DNA from: Comamonas sp. JUb58
Lineage (GTDB): Bacteria > Pseudomonadota > Gammaproteobacteria > Burkholderiales > Burkholderiaceae_C
DNA: 64,000 nt
Assembly: GCF_004364775.1 (NCBI RefSeq)
Contig: NZ_SOAL01000009.1
Location: forward strand, 1 to 64,000
Direction of reading: 5' to 3'
Below the pieces are notes generated by a model. That model did not search any database, was not told where the DNA came from, and saw nothing but the letters and a program-made list of their open reading frames with translations. Shown here in pieces: positions 8,037 to 16,481 of the stretch; position 1 is the first letter of the stretch, and every line of letters starts with the position of its first letter. A program made the translations under genes and the position numbers.

Positions 8037-8810
8037 ATGGCAAAAATCTTCTGTATCGCCAACCAAAAAGGCGGCGTCGGCAAGACCACCACGGCAGTCA
8101 ATCTGGCTGCGGGTCTGGCCAAGATCAAGCAGCGTGTGCTGCTGGTCGACCTGGATCCGCAAGGCAATGCCACCATGGGCTCGGGCATCGACAAGCGCGC
8201 GCTGGAGACCTCGGTCTACGATGTGCTGCTCGAATCGAACACCATCAAGGAGGCGGCCGTCCATTCCGAGCGCTGCGGCTACTGGGTGCTGGGCGCCAAC
8301 CGCGAGCTCTCCGGTGCCGAGGTTGAGCTGGTCGAGCTGGAGCGCCGTGAAAAGCGGCTCAAGGCCGCGCTGGAGGCGAGCGACGCCGACTTTGACTTCG
8401 TGCTCATCGACTGCCCGCCAAGCCTGTCCATGCTCACCCTGAACGGCCTGTGCTCGGCCCATGGCGTGATCGTGCCGATGCAGTGCGAGTACTTTGCGCT
8501 TGAAGGCCTGACCGACCTGGTCAACACCATCAAGCAGGTGCATGCCAACCTGAACCGCGACCTCGAAATCATCGGCCTGCTGCGCGTGATGTTCGACCCG
8601 CGCATCACCTTGCAGCAGCAGGTGAGCGACCAGCTGCGCGAGCATTTTGGCGACAAGGTGTTCGACACGGTGATCCCCCGCAACGTGCGCCTGGCCGAGG
8701 CGCCCAGCTATGGCCTGCCGGGCGTGGTGTTCGACCCGGCCGCCAAGGGCAGCAAGGCCTTTGTCGAGTTTGCCAAAGAGATGGTCAAGCGCATCAAACG
8801 CATGAAGTGA
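8037..8810 (+). CDS. parA: Chromosome-partitioning ATPase ParA (Soj)
   Basis: Walker-type ATPase that binds DNA non-specifically as an ATP dimer and drives segregation of ParB-parS complexes. The 257-residue protein has the deviant Walker A Lys11-Gly-Gly-Val-Gly-Lys16-Thr-Thr with the signature first Lys, Walker A' Leu-Val-Asp-Leu-Asp-Pro-Gln, and Walker B Val-Leu-Ile-Asp-Cys-Pro-Pro. Absence of an N-terminal helix-turn-helix marks it as the chromosomal type. Separated from parB by one hydrolase gene and a terminator-like hairpin. Confidence 0.96.
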   Translation: MAKIFCIANQKGGVGKTTTAVNLAAGLAKIKQRVLLVDLDPQGNATMGSGIDKRALETSVYDVLLESNTIKEAAVHSERCGYWVLGANRELSGAEVELVELERREKRLKAALEASDADFDFVLIDCPPSLSMLTLNGLCSAHGVIVPMQCEYFALEGLTDLVNTIKQVHANLNRDLEIIGLLRVMFDPRITLQQQVSDQLREHFGDKVFDTVIPRNVRLAEAPSYGLPGVVFDPAAKGSKAFVEFAKEMVKRIKRMK

Positions 8811-8835
8811 CAGCCGGCCTTGGCCGCTGCCCGAC

Positions 8836-8869
8836 AGACCTCCGGTGCCTGGCATGCGGAGGTCTTTTT
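8836..8869 (+). terminator. Terminator-like hairpin after parA
   Basis: Nine-base-pair stem AGACCTCCG/CGGAGGTCT with a 12-base loop and a T-run. It implies that parA and parB may be separately or only partly co-transcribed. Confidence 0.75.
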
Positions 8870-8986
8870 CATGGCCGCTGCGATGCCGCTGGCGCCCGCA
8901 TTGCGTGTGAGAGACATTCGGGCACAATAAGGGTTTGCATTTCTTTGAAACAGCGCAGTACGGTGGCGCTTTTTTGCTATTAAAAA

Positions 8987-9550
8987 ATGAGCATTGAATC
9001 CTCGTCCATCAAGCTGCTGCCGGGATGGCAAAACAGCGGACCGGGCCATTGGCAAACGGTATGGGAACAGCAACTGGGCTATGAGCGCGTGCAGCAGCAC
9101 GACTGGATGCACCCCAAACGTGGTGACTGGACGGCACGTCTGCAGGATGTGGTGCTGGATGCGCCGCAGCCGGTGGTGCTGGTCGCCCATAGCCTGGGCT
9201 GCATCCTGACGGCCTGGTGGGCCGCCCATTCGCCCCAGGCAGCCTGCAAGGTGCGTGGCGCGCTGCTGGTGGCACCGGGCGATGTGGAGCGCCCCGACCT
9301 GGCCGAACACATCCCTGGCTGGTCACCGATTGCGCTGCAGAAACTGCCCTTTCCCGCCATTCTGGTGGGCAGCCAAAACGACCCCTATTGCAGCGCCGAG
9401 CGCGCGCAGTGGCTGGCCAGCAACTGGGGTGCCCGCTGGGTGGACCAGGGCGCCTGCGGCCATATCAATGCCGAATCCGGGCTGGGCGATTGGCCACTGG
9501 GCCAGGCGCTGCTGGCCGAGTTGATGGCCGAACCAACAAAGGTGAACTGA
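8987..9550 (+). CDS. RBBP9/YdeN-type alpha/beta serine hydrolase
   Basis: A 187-residue cytoplasmic hydrolase of the small RBBP9-like family. It shows a Leu-Pro-Gly-Trp-Gln-Asn-Ser start, a nucleophile elbow Ala-His-Ser69-Leu-Gly, an acid in Ser-Gln-Asn-Asp-Pro-Tyr (about residue 131), and the catalytic His in Gly-His-Ile-Asn-Ala-Glu-Ser-Gly. Physiological substrate is unknown. It is inserted between parA and parB and ends five bases before the parB start, so parB is probably expressed with it; functional relation to segregation is not evident. Confidence 0.85.
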   Translation: MSIESSSIKLLPGWQNSGPGHWQTVWEQQLGYERVQQHDWMHPKRGDWTARLQDVVLDAPQPVVLVAHSLGCILTAWWAAHSPQAACKVRGALLVAPGDVERPDLAEHIPGWSPIALQKLPFPAILVGSQNDPYCSAERAQWLASNWGARWVDQGACGHINAESGLGDWPLGQALLAELMAEPTKVN

Positions 9551-9555
9551 AAACC

Positions 9556-10473
9556 ATGGCAACCAAAAAACCCAAGGGCCTGGGACGCGGCCTTGAAGCA
9601 CTGCTGGGCCCCAAGGTCGAAGACGCGGCGCCTGCCAGCGATGACAAGGGCCAGCTGCCGCACCAGTTGCTGCTCGATGACATGGTGCCCGGTGTCTACC
9701 AGCCGCGCACGCGCATGGACGAGGGCGCGCTGTATGAACTGGCCGAAAGCATCAAGGCCCAGGGCATCATGCAGCCCATCCTGGTGCGCAAGCTGGCCGC
9801 GGGCGACAACGCCGGCAAGTACGAAATCATCGCCGGTGAGCGGCGCTTCCGCGCTGCGCGCATCGCCGGCCTGGCCGAGGTGCCGGTGCTGGTGCGCGAT
9901 GTGCCGGACGAGTCCGCCGCCGCGATGGCGCTGATCGAAAACATCCAGCGCGAAGACCTCAACCCGCTGGAAGAGGCCCAGGGCCTGTCGCGCCTGGTGG
10001 GCGAGTTCCAGATGACGCATGAACAGGCTGCGCAGGCCGTGGGCCGTTCGCGCTCGGCCGCCTCCAACCTGCTGCGCCTGCTGAACCTGGCCGAGCCGGT
10101 GCAAACCATGCTGATGGCAGGGGATCTGGACATGGGCCACGCCCGCGCCTTGCTGGCGCTGGACCGTGCTGCGCAGATCACCGCCGCCAACCAGATCAAT
10201 GCCCGCAAACTGAGCGTGCGCGAGGCCGAGAGCCTGGTCAAAAAGGTCAGCGCCGAGTTCTCCGGCGAAACCCCGGTCAAGGCCAAAGCGGCGAAATCAC
10301 GCGATTTGAAGCGGGTGGAAGAAGAGCTCTCGGACCTGTTGATGGCCGAGGTCGAAGTGCGCGTGAAAAAGCGCGTCAAGCGCGCTGGCAAACTCGAAGA
10401 GATGGGTGAATTGGTAATCCAGTTTGGTTCTCTGGATGCCCTGAATGGATTGATTGATAAATTACGTGGATAA
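9556..10473 (+). CDS. parB: Chromosome-partitioning protein ParB (Spo0J)
   Basis: CTP-dependent DNA clamp that loads at parS and spreads. 305 residues: an N-terminal Lys-Gly-Leu-Gly-Arg-Gly-Leu-Glu-Ala-Leu motif that contacts ParA; a CTP-binding domain with Gly94-Glu-Arg-Arg-Phe-Arg99; a central helix-turn-helix (Gln-Ala-Ala-Gln-Ala-Val-Gly-Arg-Ser-Arg-Ser) for parS; and a Lys/Val-rich C-terminal dimerisation domain. The ATG at 9556 is chosen for the conserved N-terminus. Three parS sites are visible 3-6 kb upstream. Confidence 0.97.
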   Translation: MATKKPKGLGRGLEALLGPKVEDAAPASDDKGQLPHQLLLDDMVPGVYQPRTRMDEGALYELAESIKAQGIMQPILVRKLAAGDNAGKYEIIAGERRFRAARIAGLAEVPVLVRDVPDESAAAMALIENIQREDLNPLEEAQGLSRLVGEFQMTHEQAAQAVGRSRSAASNLLRLLNLAEPVQTMLMAGDLDMGHARALLALDRAAQITAANQINARKLSVREAESLVKKVSAEFSGETPVKAKAAKSRDLKRVEEELSDLLMAEVEVRVKKRVKRAGKLEEMGELVIQFGSLDALNGLIDKLRG

Positions 10474-10685
10474 TGCACCGGCCATGTGCTGCACGTCGTG
10501 ATTCTGGTGACATTTACTAACAACTTCGCTTAAGAGCGGACAACGCTCCGCCGAGGTTCCTGGAAGCAGATGGTTTCCGTGTCAGCAGCGCAAAGCAAAA
10601 ATTCGAAATCGAAGTAATCGAGCCTGGAAGGAATTCCGGGCTCGCTTTGAATGAACAACTGATTTACTTGCGGGAGAAGAGCGAC

Positions 10686-11732
10686 ATGAAAAAAGCAGCA
10701 TTGGTGGCGGCAATGGCCGTCTTGGCATTGGCAGGCTGCGAAAGCACCGGTATGAAGCTGGGCGGCGGCACCAACAACATGGTGACCGGCGGTGCAGCAG
10801 GTGGCAGCAGCCAAGGTGAAAACAGCCAACTCGAAAAGTGCGATTCGCCCGTAGGTACCGTGTCCCTGGTCGAGAACCAGCAAGCCGGTTGGTACACCAT
10901 TCTGCGCAACGAATACCGCCTGCCTCCGACCGCCAATCTGCTGCGCGTGCTGATCCAGCAATCGAACTGCTTCGTGGTGGTGGAACGCAGCGCTGCCGGC
11001 ATGAACGCGATGAACCGCGAGCGCGCGATGATGGACAACGGTGAAATGCGCAAGGGCAGCAACTTCGGCAAGGGCCAGGTGGTCGCATCGGACTACGGCC
11101 TGACGCCTGAAGTGACCTTCAGCGAAGACAATGCCGGTGGCTTTGGTGCTGCCTTGGGCGGCATCCTGGGCGGCCGTGGCGGCGGCGCGCTGGCCGGTGT
11201 GGCTGCCAACAGCAAGACCCGTGAAGCCTCGGCCATGCTGACCCTGGTGGACAACCGCTCGGGCGTGCAAGTGTCCTCGTCGACCGGTAACGCCAGCAAC
11301 ACCGACTGGGGCGGCTTTGGCACCCTGTTCGGTGGTGCGGCAGGTGCCAGCATGGGTGGCTACTCCAACACCTCGCAAGGCAAGGTCGTGTCGGCCGCTT
11401 TCGTCGATGCCTACAACCAGATGGTGCAGGCACTGCGCAACTACAGCGCGCAATCCGTCAAGGGCCAAGGCCTGGGCGGTGGCGGTCGCCTGGGTGTGGA
11501 TGGCGCCGCAGCGCCTAGCCAGACCTCGGCACCGGGCGCCAAGAGCGCCAATGTGCGCATGACCATGAAGCAAGCGCAGCAGCGCCTCAACGAACTGGGC
11601 TACGACGTGGGCACGCCCGATGGCGCCTCCGGCCCCCGCACCCAGAACGCACTGCGCTCCTTCCAGCAAGACCAGGGCCTGACGGTCAGTGGTCGTCTGG
11701 ACCAGGCCACGATGCGCCAGTTGTCGGAATAA
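10686..11732 (+). CDS. CsgG/HfaB-fold lipoprotein with a C-terminal peptidoglycan-binding domain
   Basis: A 348-residue lipoprotein with lipobox Leu-Ala-Gly-Cys18. The middle resembles the CsgG family (Leu-Leu-Arg-Val-Leu-Ile-Gln-Gln-Ser, Val-Val-Val-Glu-Arg, a Tyr-Gly-Leu-Thr-Pro-Glu-Val segment, and a late Ala-Ala-Phe-Val-Asp-Ala-Tyr-Asn-Gln-Met-Val helix), interrupted by Gly-rich loops. The last 60 residues form a PG_binding_1 repeat (Gln-Gln-Arg-Leu-Asn-Glu-Leu-Gly-Tyr...Thr-Gln-Asn-Ala-Leu-Arg-Ser-Phe-Gln). It therefore probably links the outer membrane to the cell wall; whether it forms a pore is unknown. ATG at 10686 follows GGGAGAAGAG and gives the signal peptide. Alone, with its own terminator. 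Confidence 0.8.
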   Translation: MKKAALVAAMAVLALAGCESTGMKLGGGTNNMVTGGAAGGSSQGENSQLEKCDSPVGTVSLVENQQAGWYTILRNEYRLPPTANLLRVLIQQSNCFVVVERSAAGMNAMNRERAMMDNGEMRKGSNFGKGQVVASDYGLTPEVTFSEDNAGGFGAALGGILGGRGGGALAGVAANSKTREASAMLTLVDNRSGVQVSSSTGNASNTDWGGFGTLFGGAAGASMGGYSNTSQGKVVSAAFVDAYNQMVQALRNYSAQSVKGQGLGGGGRLGVDGAAAPSQTSAPGAKSANVRMTMKQAQQRLNELGYDVGTPDGASGPRTQNALRSFQQDQGLTVSGRLDQATMRQLSE

Positions 11733-11760
11733 GCTTTCCGCACAGCGCTCAGCCTTGCAG

Positions 11761-11787
11761 CTCGCCGCTTACCCCGGCGGGTTTTTT
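11761..11787 (+). terminator. Terminator of the CsgG/PG-binding lipoprotein gene
   Basis: Stem CTCGCCG/CGGCGGG (one G-T pair) followed by six T. It ends at the stop codon of the convergent kinase gene. Confidence 0.7.
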
Positions 11788-13862
11788 CATGCCCTGTCGA
11801 TGGCCTCGTCGATATCGGCAGGTGGCTGGGTCTCCATGAACTCCTCGATATCGCAGCGCAGCTGCAGCTCGCGGGCCAGCAGCTTGTGCAGCTGGCGCGG
11901 GTCGATGGGCTTGTGCATCAAGGTGGCCCCCAGGCTGTTGGCCATCTGCAGCCGTTTGGGGGCCGTGTCGCCGGTCAGGATCACATAGTGGGGCAGCATC
12001 TGCTGCCAGGGCAGATGCTCGGCCGTGGCATCGCGCACGGCCCGCACCACCATGCTGCCGTCTTCGGTGGCCGACAGGCGCAGGTCGGTCAGCACCACAT
12101 CAAAGGGCTTGCTGTTGCTCTCCTGCATATGGCCGATGAGGCGGCGCACCTGGTCCACCGTGGCAGCGCTCATCACCTGGCAGTGCCACTGCTCCAGCAT
12201 GCTGGCCAGACCCACGCGCACCAGCGGCTCATCGTCCACCACCAGCACCTTGAGGCCATGCAGCGAGGAGTAGTCGCCGTCGTCCGGCTGCTCCCACAGC
12301 CCGGCGACCAGGCCATAGCCGCCGGCGGGCACGGCCTCGGCCATCAGGCTCACCCGGAACACGCTGCCGCGCCCCGGTACCGATGACAGCGCGACCTGCA
12401 CATTCAAAATATCGGCCAGCTCGCGCACGATGGCCAGGCCCAGCCCCAGGCCCTTGCTGCCCATGTGGTGGTCCTCGCCCACCTGGCGGAACTTCTGGAA
12501 GATCAAATCGTGGTGTTCGTCATCGATGCCCACGCCGGTATCCCAGACCTCGATCACGCGCTGCATGCCGCGTTTGCGCACCCCCAGCAGCACACCGCCC
12601 TGGTCGGTATAGCGCAGCGCGTTGGACACCAGATTGCGCAGCAGCATGAACAGCAGCGACTGGTCGGTGTAGATCCAGTCCTCGCTGTCGCGCACGCGGA
12701 AGACCAGGTTCTTGGCATCGGCCTGCGGGCCGAACTCTTTCTCCAGCCGGCGCAGAAAGCCGGCAATGGCCACCGGCTGGAACTTGGGGTCCAGCACCCC
12801 GGCCTCGATGCGCGAATAGTCCATCAAGGTGTCGAGCATCTCGCGGCTGGCCGACAGCGCTGCGCGCGCATGCTCCAGCACCACCGCCTGCTGGCTGTTG
12901 AGGCCCGAGCCGCGCAAGGTCTCCAGAAACAGATTGAGCGCCTGCACCGGCTGGCGCAGGTCATGGCTGGCGCCGGCCAGAAAGCGGTTCTTGGCGCGTA
13001 CCGCGTTCTGGGCTGAGCGGGTGTGGTCGTTCAGGTGCTGTTTGTAGGAGGCAATGGCGCGGCCCAGCTGGTCGATCTCGTCGCCCCATTGCTGGGGCAC
13101 GGCATAGATGCCGCCAAACTCGTCATTGCTGACCTCGCGGCGCAAGGCCACCAGGCGGCGCGACACCGAGGCATGCATGTAGATGCCCGCCATCACCACG
13201 CAGAGGATCAGCACGGCCACCAGCCAGTTCAGGTTGCTCTGCTGCGCGGCCACGTCGCGCGACAGCTGCACGCTGCGCTCATTGAGCTGGCGCCGCAAAT
13301 CGGCTGCAGCGCGGCTGGCCAGTAGGGACATGTCGGTGGCCAGCATCTGGTTCTCGGCCACCAGATGGAAGACGGCGCGGTCATCCAGGCCATGCTGGGC
13401 TGGCTGAAAAATCGCCTGGCTCAGCTGCTGCACATTGGCATTGAGCGCATTGCGCTTGGACTGCATCAGCGGGTCGATCGCGCCATCCAGCCGGGTCTGC
13501 GTCATCTCTCCGAGCAGCTTGTCGAGCCAGCCCATGCGGTCGGTCAGCTCCACCATGTTCAGGCGCCGCTCGCCCATGTCATTGGTGATGGCCACCAGGC
13601 GCGCATAGCTGCCGATCATCTCGCTTTGCTGCATCACCCGGGTGCTGGCGATGAGCTGCTCCATCTCCACGCTGGACAGCTGCTGCAAGGCCTGGTTGGT
13701 GCGGCGCAGGCCCTGCAAGGTCAAGGCAAACACCACCGCAATGCCCACGGCCAGAATCACCAGCATCAGCAGAATGCGCGAGGTCACCGACATCGGAAAG
13801 CTGCGCTTGTCCGGTGCGGCCTGCGCGGCAAGCGCTAGAGAGGGGAGCGGTCTGTCTGCCAT
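11787..13862 (-). CDS. Hybrid sensor histidine kinase with C-terminal receiver
   Basis: 691 residues. A membrane helix near residues 29-48 is followed by a roughly 165-residue helical, presumably periplasmic, sensor region and a second membrane helix near 215-232. Then come a HAMP-like linker, a phospho-acceptor box Gly-Ala-Ser-His-Asp-Leu-Arg-Gln-Pro-Val and an HATPase domain (Asn-Leu-Val-Ser-Asn-Ala-Leu-Arg-Tyr, Asp-Thr-Gly-Val-Gly-Ile, Gly-Leu-Gly-Leu-Gly-Leu). A receiver follows with Val-Asp-Asp-Glu, phospho-Asp in Leu-Thr-Asp-Leu-Arg-Leu and Lys in Met-His-Lys-Pro-Ile. It is the last gene of a regulator/binding-protein/kinase operon, five bases after the binding-protein gene. Start at 13862 is likely; a Met 22 codons later is an alternative. 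Confidence 0.9.
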   Translation of the reverse strand: MADRPLPSLALAAQAAPDKRSFPMSVTSRILLMLVILAVGIAVVFALTLQGLRRTNQALQQLSSVEMEQLIASTRVMQQSEMIGSYARLVAITNDMGERRLNMVELTDRMGWLDKLLGEMTQTRLDGAIDPLMQSKRNALNANVQQLSQAIFQPAQHGLDDRAVFHLVAENQMLATDMSLLASRAAADLRRQLNERSVQLSRDVAAQQSNLNWLVAVLILCVVMAGIYMHASVSRRLVALRREVSNDEFGGIYAVPQQWGDEIDQLGRAIASYKQHLNDHTRSAQNAVRAKNRFLAGASHDLRQPVQALNLFLETLRGSGLNSQQAVVLEHARAALSASREMLDTLMDYSRIEAGVLDPKFQPVAIAGFLRRLEKEFGPQADAKNLVFRVRDSEDWIYTDQSLLFMLLRNLVSNALRYTDQGGVLLGVRKRGMQRVIEVWDTGVGIDDEHHDLIFQKFRQVGEDHHMGSKGLGLGLAIVRELADILNVQVALSSVPGRGSVFRVSLMAEAVPAGGYGLVAGLWEQPDDGDYSSLHGLKVLVVDDEPLVRVGLASMLEQWHCQVMSAATVDQVRRLIGHMQESNSKPFDVVLTDLRLSATEDGSMVVRAVRDATAEHLPWQQMLPHYVILTGDTAPKRLQMANSLGATLMHKPIDPRQLHKLLARELQLRCDIEEFMETQPPADIDEAIDRA

Positions 13863-13867
13863 GGTTC

Positions 13868-15397
13868 TCAGTTCTGCCAGCGCAGGTCTTCCAGCGCAAA
13901 GGTCGGGATGGGGCACTTGGACCACATGCCCACCAGGCCCTTGCGCATGAAGTTGCGCTCCGGCCGCACAACGATGAAGGCGTTGACCGCATCCTCGGCC
14001 AACTGCCTTTGCGCCTGGCCTAGCCACTCGTCCAGCTCCTGCGGCGATGCCGAGGCGCGTAGCTTTTCCCAGATCTTCTTGAACACGCGGTTGTTGTAGT
14101 TGAAGTAGTAGTCATCGCGCGCATAGATGCCGATGTCCATCGGCTCCACATGCATGATCAGGCTCAGGTCATAGTCCTTGCGCTTCATCACCTGGTCCAG
14201 CCAGGTGGGCCAGTCCATGCGGATGATCTCGACCTGCAGGCCAATGGCTTCCAGCTGCGCGGCCACGATCAGGCTGCCATAGCGCCCGTAATCGGTAGGC
14301 GGTACCGCCAGGCGCAGGCTGGTGCCCGGCGCCACCTGGGCCTGGGCCAGCAAGGCCTTGGCCTGTGCCAGGTCGTAGGGGTAGCGCGGCACCAGGTCGA
14401 CATAGGCCGGGTGGTGCGGCGAGAAGTGGCTGCCAATGGGCAGCACCTCGATGGAGCCGCCATAGATGTCCTGGTAGCGGCTGCGGTCCAGCGCATGGTT
14501 GATGGCGCGCCGCACCCGGATGTCGTTCAAGGGCGCGCGGGCATTGTTCATCGCGATCAGCAGCTTGCCTTCGACACCGCGCTGGCCCATCACATAGTCG
14601 GTACGCGCCATGAAGGAGGCCGTCAGCCGCGTCACCGAGCTGAGCGCATCGATACGGCCTTCGGCCAGCATGTTCTCGGTCTCGGCCGCGCTGGACATGA
14701 AGAGGAAATCCGCCAGGCGGATGGCGGGCTTGCGGCTGTCCCACCACTGCTCATTGCGCACCAGGGTGATGGACTTGCCCTTGGTCCATTTCTCGACCTG
14801 GTAGGGGCCGGTGCCCACGGGCGTGCTGGCATTGTTGGCCGCGCTGTCGGGGTGCACCATCACCGCGCCGGGCATGGCCAGCGCATAGCTGAGCAGCGCA
14901 TCAGGCTCGCTCAGGCGGATGCGCAAAAGGTACTCGTCCTTGGCCTCGACGGATTCAAGCTTGTCGAACCATTCCAGGTAGGCATTGGTGTTCTTCATCT
15001 GCAGCAGGCGCTGCAGGCTGAAGACGGCCGTCGCGGCATTGAAGGTCTTGCCATCGTGGTAGCGCACATTGCGGCGCAGCACCATATCGACCTGCTTGCC
15101 GTCCTGGCTCACCGTCCAGCTCTGCGCCAGGCGCGGCTTGATCTGGCCCTGCCCATCGATGATGGTCAGGCCCTCGAACACATTGGCATAGGTGATCTCG
15201 CTGGCCGTGGCGGCCGCGGTGCTGGTGATGTCGAACGAGGAGGGCTCCAGCGGTATACCGATGCGCAGGCGCTCCGACGCGGCCTTGGCGGGCGCAAGGC
15301 CTACCAGGCAGCAGAGCAGCAAAACAGCCAGCGCCCAGCGCATCCACTGGGGCTTGTCTTTGAGGCCTATGTCCATCATGGCTTCCTGGTTGTACAC
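13868..15397 (-). CDS. Orphan peptide-type ABC solute-binding protein (SBP_bac_5), probable sensor partner
   Basis: 509-residue exported protein of the dipeptide/oligopeptide-binding family. A hydrophobic signal segment spans residues 20-40 (ending Ala-Lys-Ala-Ala), then Arg-Ile-Gly-Ile-Pro-Leu-Glu-Pro-Ser-Ser-Phe-Asp, Tyr-Ala-Asn-Val-Phe-Glu-Gly-Leu, and a Tyr-His-Asp-Gly-Lys-Thr-Phe motif. No permease or ATPase genes adjoin; instead it lies between a LuxR-type regulator and a hybrid kinase on the same strand. This suggests it presents a ligand to the kinase rather than feeding a transporter (inference). Several Met residues near the N-terminus leave the exact start open. Confidence 0.85.
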   Translation of the reverse strand: MYNQEAMMDIGLKDKPQWMRWALAVLLLCCLVGLAPAKAASERLRIGIPLEPSSFDITSTAAATASEITYANVFEGLTIIDGQGQIKPRLAQSWTVSQDGKQVDMVLRRNVRYHDGKTFNAATAVFSLQRLLQMKNTNAYLEWFDKLESVEAKDEYLLRIRLSEPDALLSYALAMPGAVMVHPDSAANNASTPVGTGPYQVEKWTKGKSITLVRNEQWWDSRKPAIRLADFLFMSSAAETENMLAEGRIDALSSVTRLTASFMARTDYVMGQRGVEGKLLIAMNNARAPLNDIRVRRAINHALDRSRYQDIYGGSIEVLPIGSHFSPHHPAYVDLVPRYPYDLAQAKALLAQAQVAPGTSLRLAVPPTDYGRYGSLIVAAQLEAIGLQVEIIRMDWPTWLDQVMKRKDYDLSLIMHVEPMDIGIYARDDYYFNYNNRVFKKIWEKLRASASPQELDEWLGQAQRQLAEDAVNAFIVVRPERNFMRKGLVGMWSKCPIPTFALEDLRWQN

Positions 15398-15459
15398 CTG
15401 CCTGGCATCGGGCCGGCAAGTGGCATGGCGCTGGCGCTTGGGCGGCGACAGCAGCAGCT

Positions 15460-16113
15460 TTATTTGATGGCCGTGGCGGGCAGGATTCCGTTGCGCTGTG
15501 CCACCAGCACCGCCTGGGTTCGGGTATCGGCGCCCAGGTGCTTGAGGATGGACGCCACCTGGTTGCGGATCGTATGTTCGCTCAGCCCGAAATGCTTGGC
15601 AATGGCCTTGTTGCTGAAGCCCTTGGCCAGCATCTTGAGCACCTCGTACTGGCGCAGCGGCAGCACCTCGGCATGGGGCTTGGCGTCTGGCGTCAGGCTG
15701 CGGCCGCTGGCCTTGTGGATGTTCTGTTCCATGCCCAGGCTGCGCAGCAGCCAGTGCTGCACCTGGGCGCAGATGGCCTCGGGCTCCAGCGCCTTGGAGA
15801 TAAAGCCGGAGGCGCCCTGGCGCACGGCATCGCGCATCAGCTCGGGGTGGTCATGGCCGGAGAGCATCACCACATAGGCACCGGGCCAGCGCTTGCGGAT
15901 CTGGCCGATGCCTTCGAGCCCGTCGCAGCCGGGCATGCTGATGTCCAGCATCACCAAGTTGACCCAGTGCTCCTGCGCCACCGCATCGGTGACGGAGCCG
16001 GCCTCGTGGATATCGGCCTGCAGCATGTTGCTGCTCATCAGCATCATGCGCAGGCCCTGGCGGAAGAGGGGATGGTCATCCACCAGCATGACCGATGGCA
16101 GTGGCAGTGTCAT
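15460..16113 (-). CDS. LuxR/NarL-type response regulator
   Basis: 217 residues: receiver with Val-Asp-Asp-His-Pro-Leu-Phe-Arg-Gln-Gly, phospho-acceptor Asp in Met-Leu-Asp-Ile-Ser-Met-Pro-Gly, and Lys in Ser-Lys-Ala. A Pro-containing linker follows, then a GerE helix-turn-helix (Leu-Ala-Lys-Gly-Phe-Ser-Asn-Lys-Ala-Ile-Ala...Ser-Glu-His-Thr-Ile-Arg-Asn-Gln). ATG at 16113 is preferred for its GAAGGAG ribosome site. First gene of the leftward sensory operon; its promoter region is shared with the rightward secretion operon, its most obvious target. Confidence 0.9.
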   Translation of the reverse strand: MTLPLPSVMLVDDHPLFRQGLRMMLMSSNMLQADIHEAGSVTDAVAQEHWVNLVMLDISMPGCDGLEGIGQIRKRWPGAYVVMLSGHDHPELMRDAVRQGASGFISKALEPEAICAQVQHWLLRSLGMEQNIHKASGRSLTPDAKPHAEVLPLRQYEVLKMLAKGFSNKAIAKHFGLSEHTIRNQVASILKHLGADTRTQAVLVAQRNGILPATAIK

Positions 16114-16361
16114 ATCCGCAGGCTCCTTCTTGCGGCATGGTGGGCGCATGTCTTCATGGCCCGTACCTTACATCTATTTACTAAAGCAACCAATAGTCCA
16201 TATGAACTAGTGCGCATTTCGGCGACATCGATAGATTCCTAGTATTCGCTGAAATAGAAAAAAGTCCAATGATTTTTATAGATTTATTGATGATGTATGC
16301 CTGCCTCTGGTGGAGGTTTTGCACCGCAAAGTGGCCTCTAAGCTAGTACATCTGGTCTATT
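16114..16361. promoter_or_regulatory. AT-rich divergent control region between sensory and secretion operons
   Basis: About 250 bases, markedly AT-rich compared with the surrounding genes and without reading frames. The 9-mer TCTATTTAC occurs at 16173-16181 and again at 16356-16364, and AGTCCA recurs. It is the expected binding area for the LuxR-type regulator, but no defined operator can be proven. Confidence 0.5.
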
Positions 16362-16374
16362 TACAATTACTTAC
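16362..16374 (+). promoter_or_regulatory. Probable -10 element of the secretion operon
   Basis: TACAAT (16362-16367) is a good -10 but has no recognisable -35 at 17 bases, as expected for an activator-dependent promoter. Initiation would fall near 16374, immediately before the leader hairpins. Confidence 0.45.
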
Positions 16375-16422
16375 GGCCAGCCGACCATGCATCCCATGCG
16401 ATGGCTGGCCGCCATGGGATGC
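16375..16422 (+). promoter_or_regulatory. Leader with two mutually exclusive hairpins
   Basis: GGCCAGCC (16375-16382) can pair with GGCTGGCC (16403-16410), while GCATCCCATG (16389-16398) can pair with CATGGGATGC (16413-16422). The two stems overlap in their loops and arms, so only one can form. They lie about 60 bases before the first start codon of the operon. No T-run follows, so a simple terminator is not indicated. Confidence 0.5.
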
Positions 16423-16481
16423 CTGTCGTCGCTCCATCTGTTTTGCCCATGAACAGCACAACACCCAACTGTGAGGACGAC

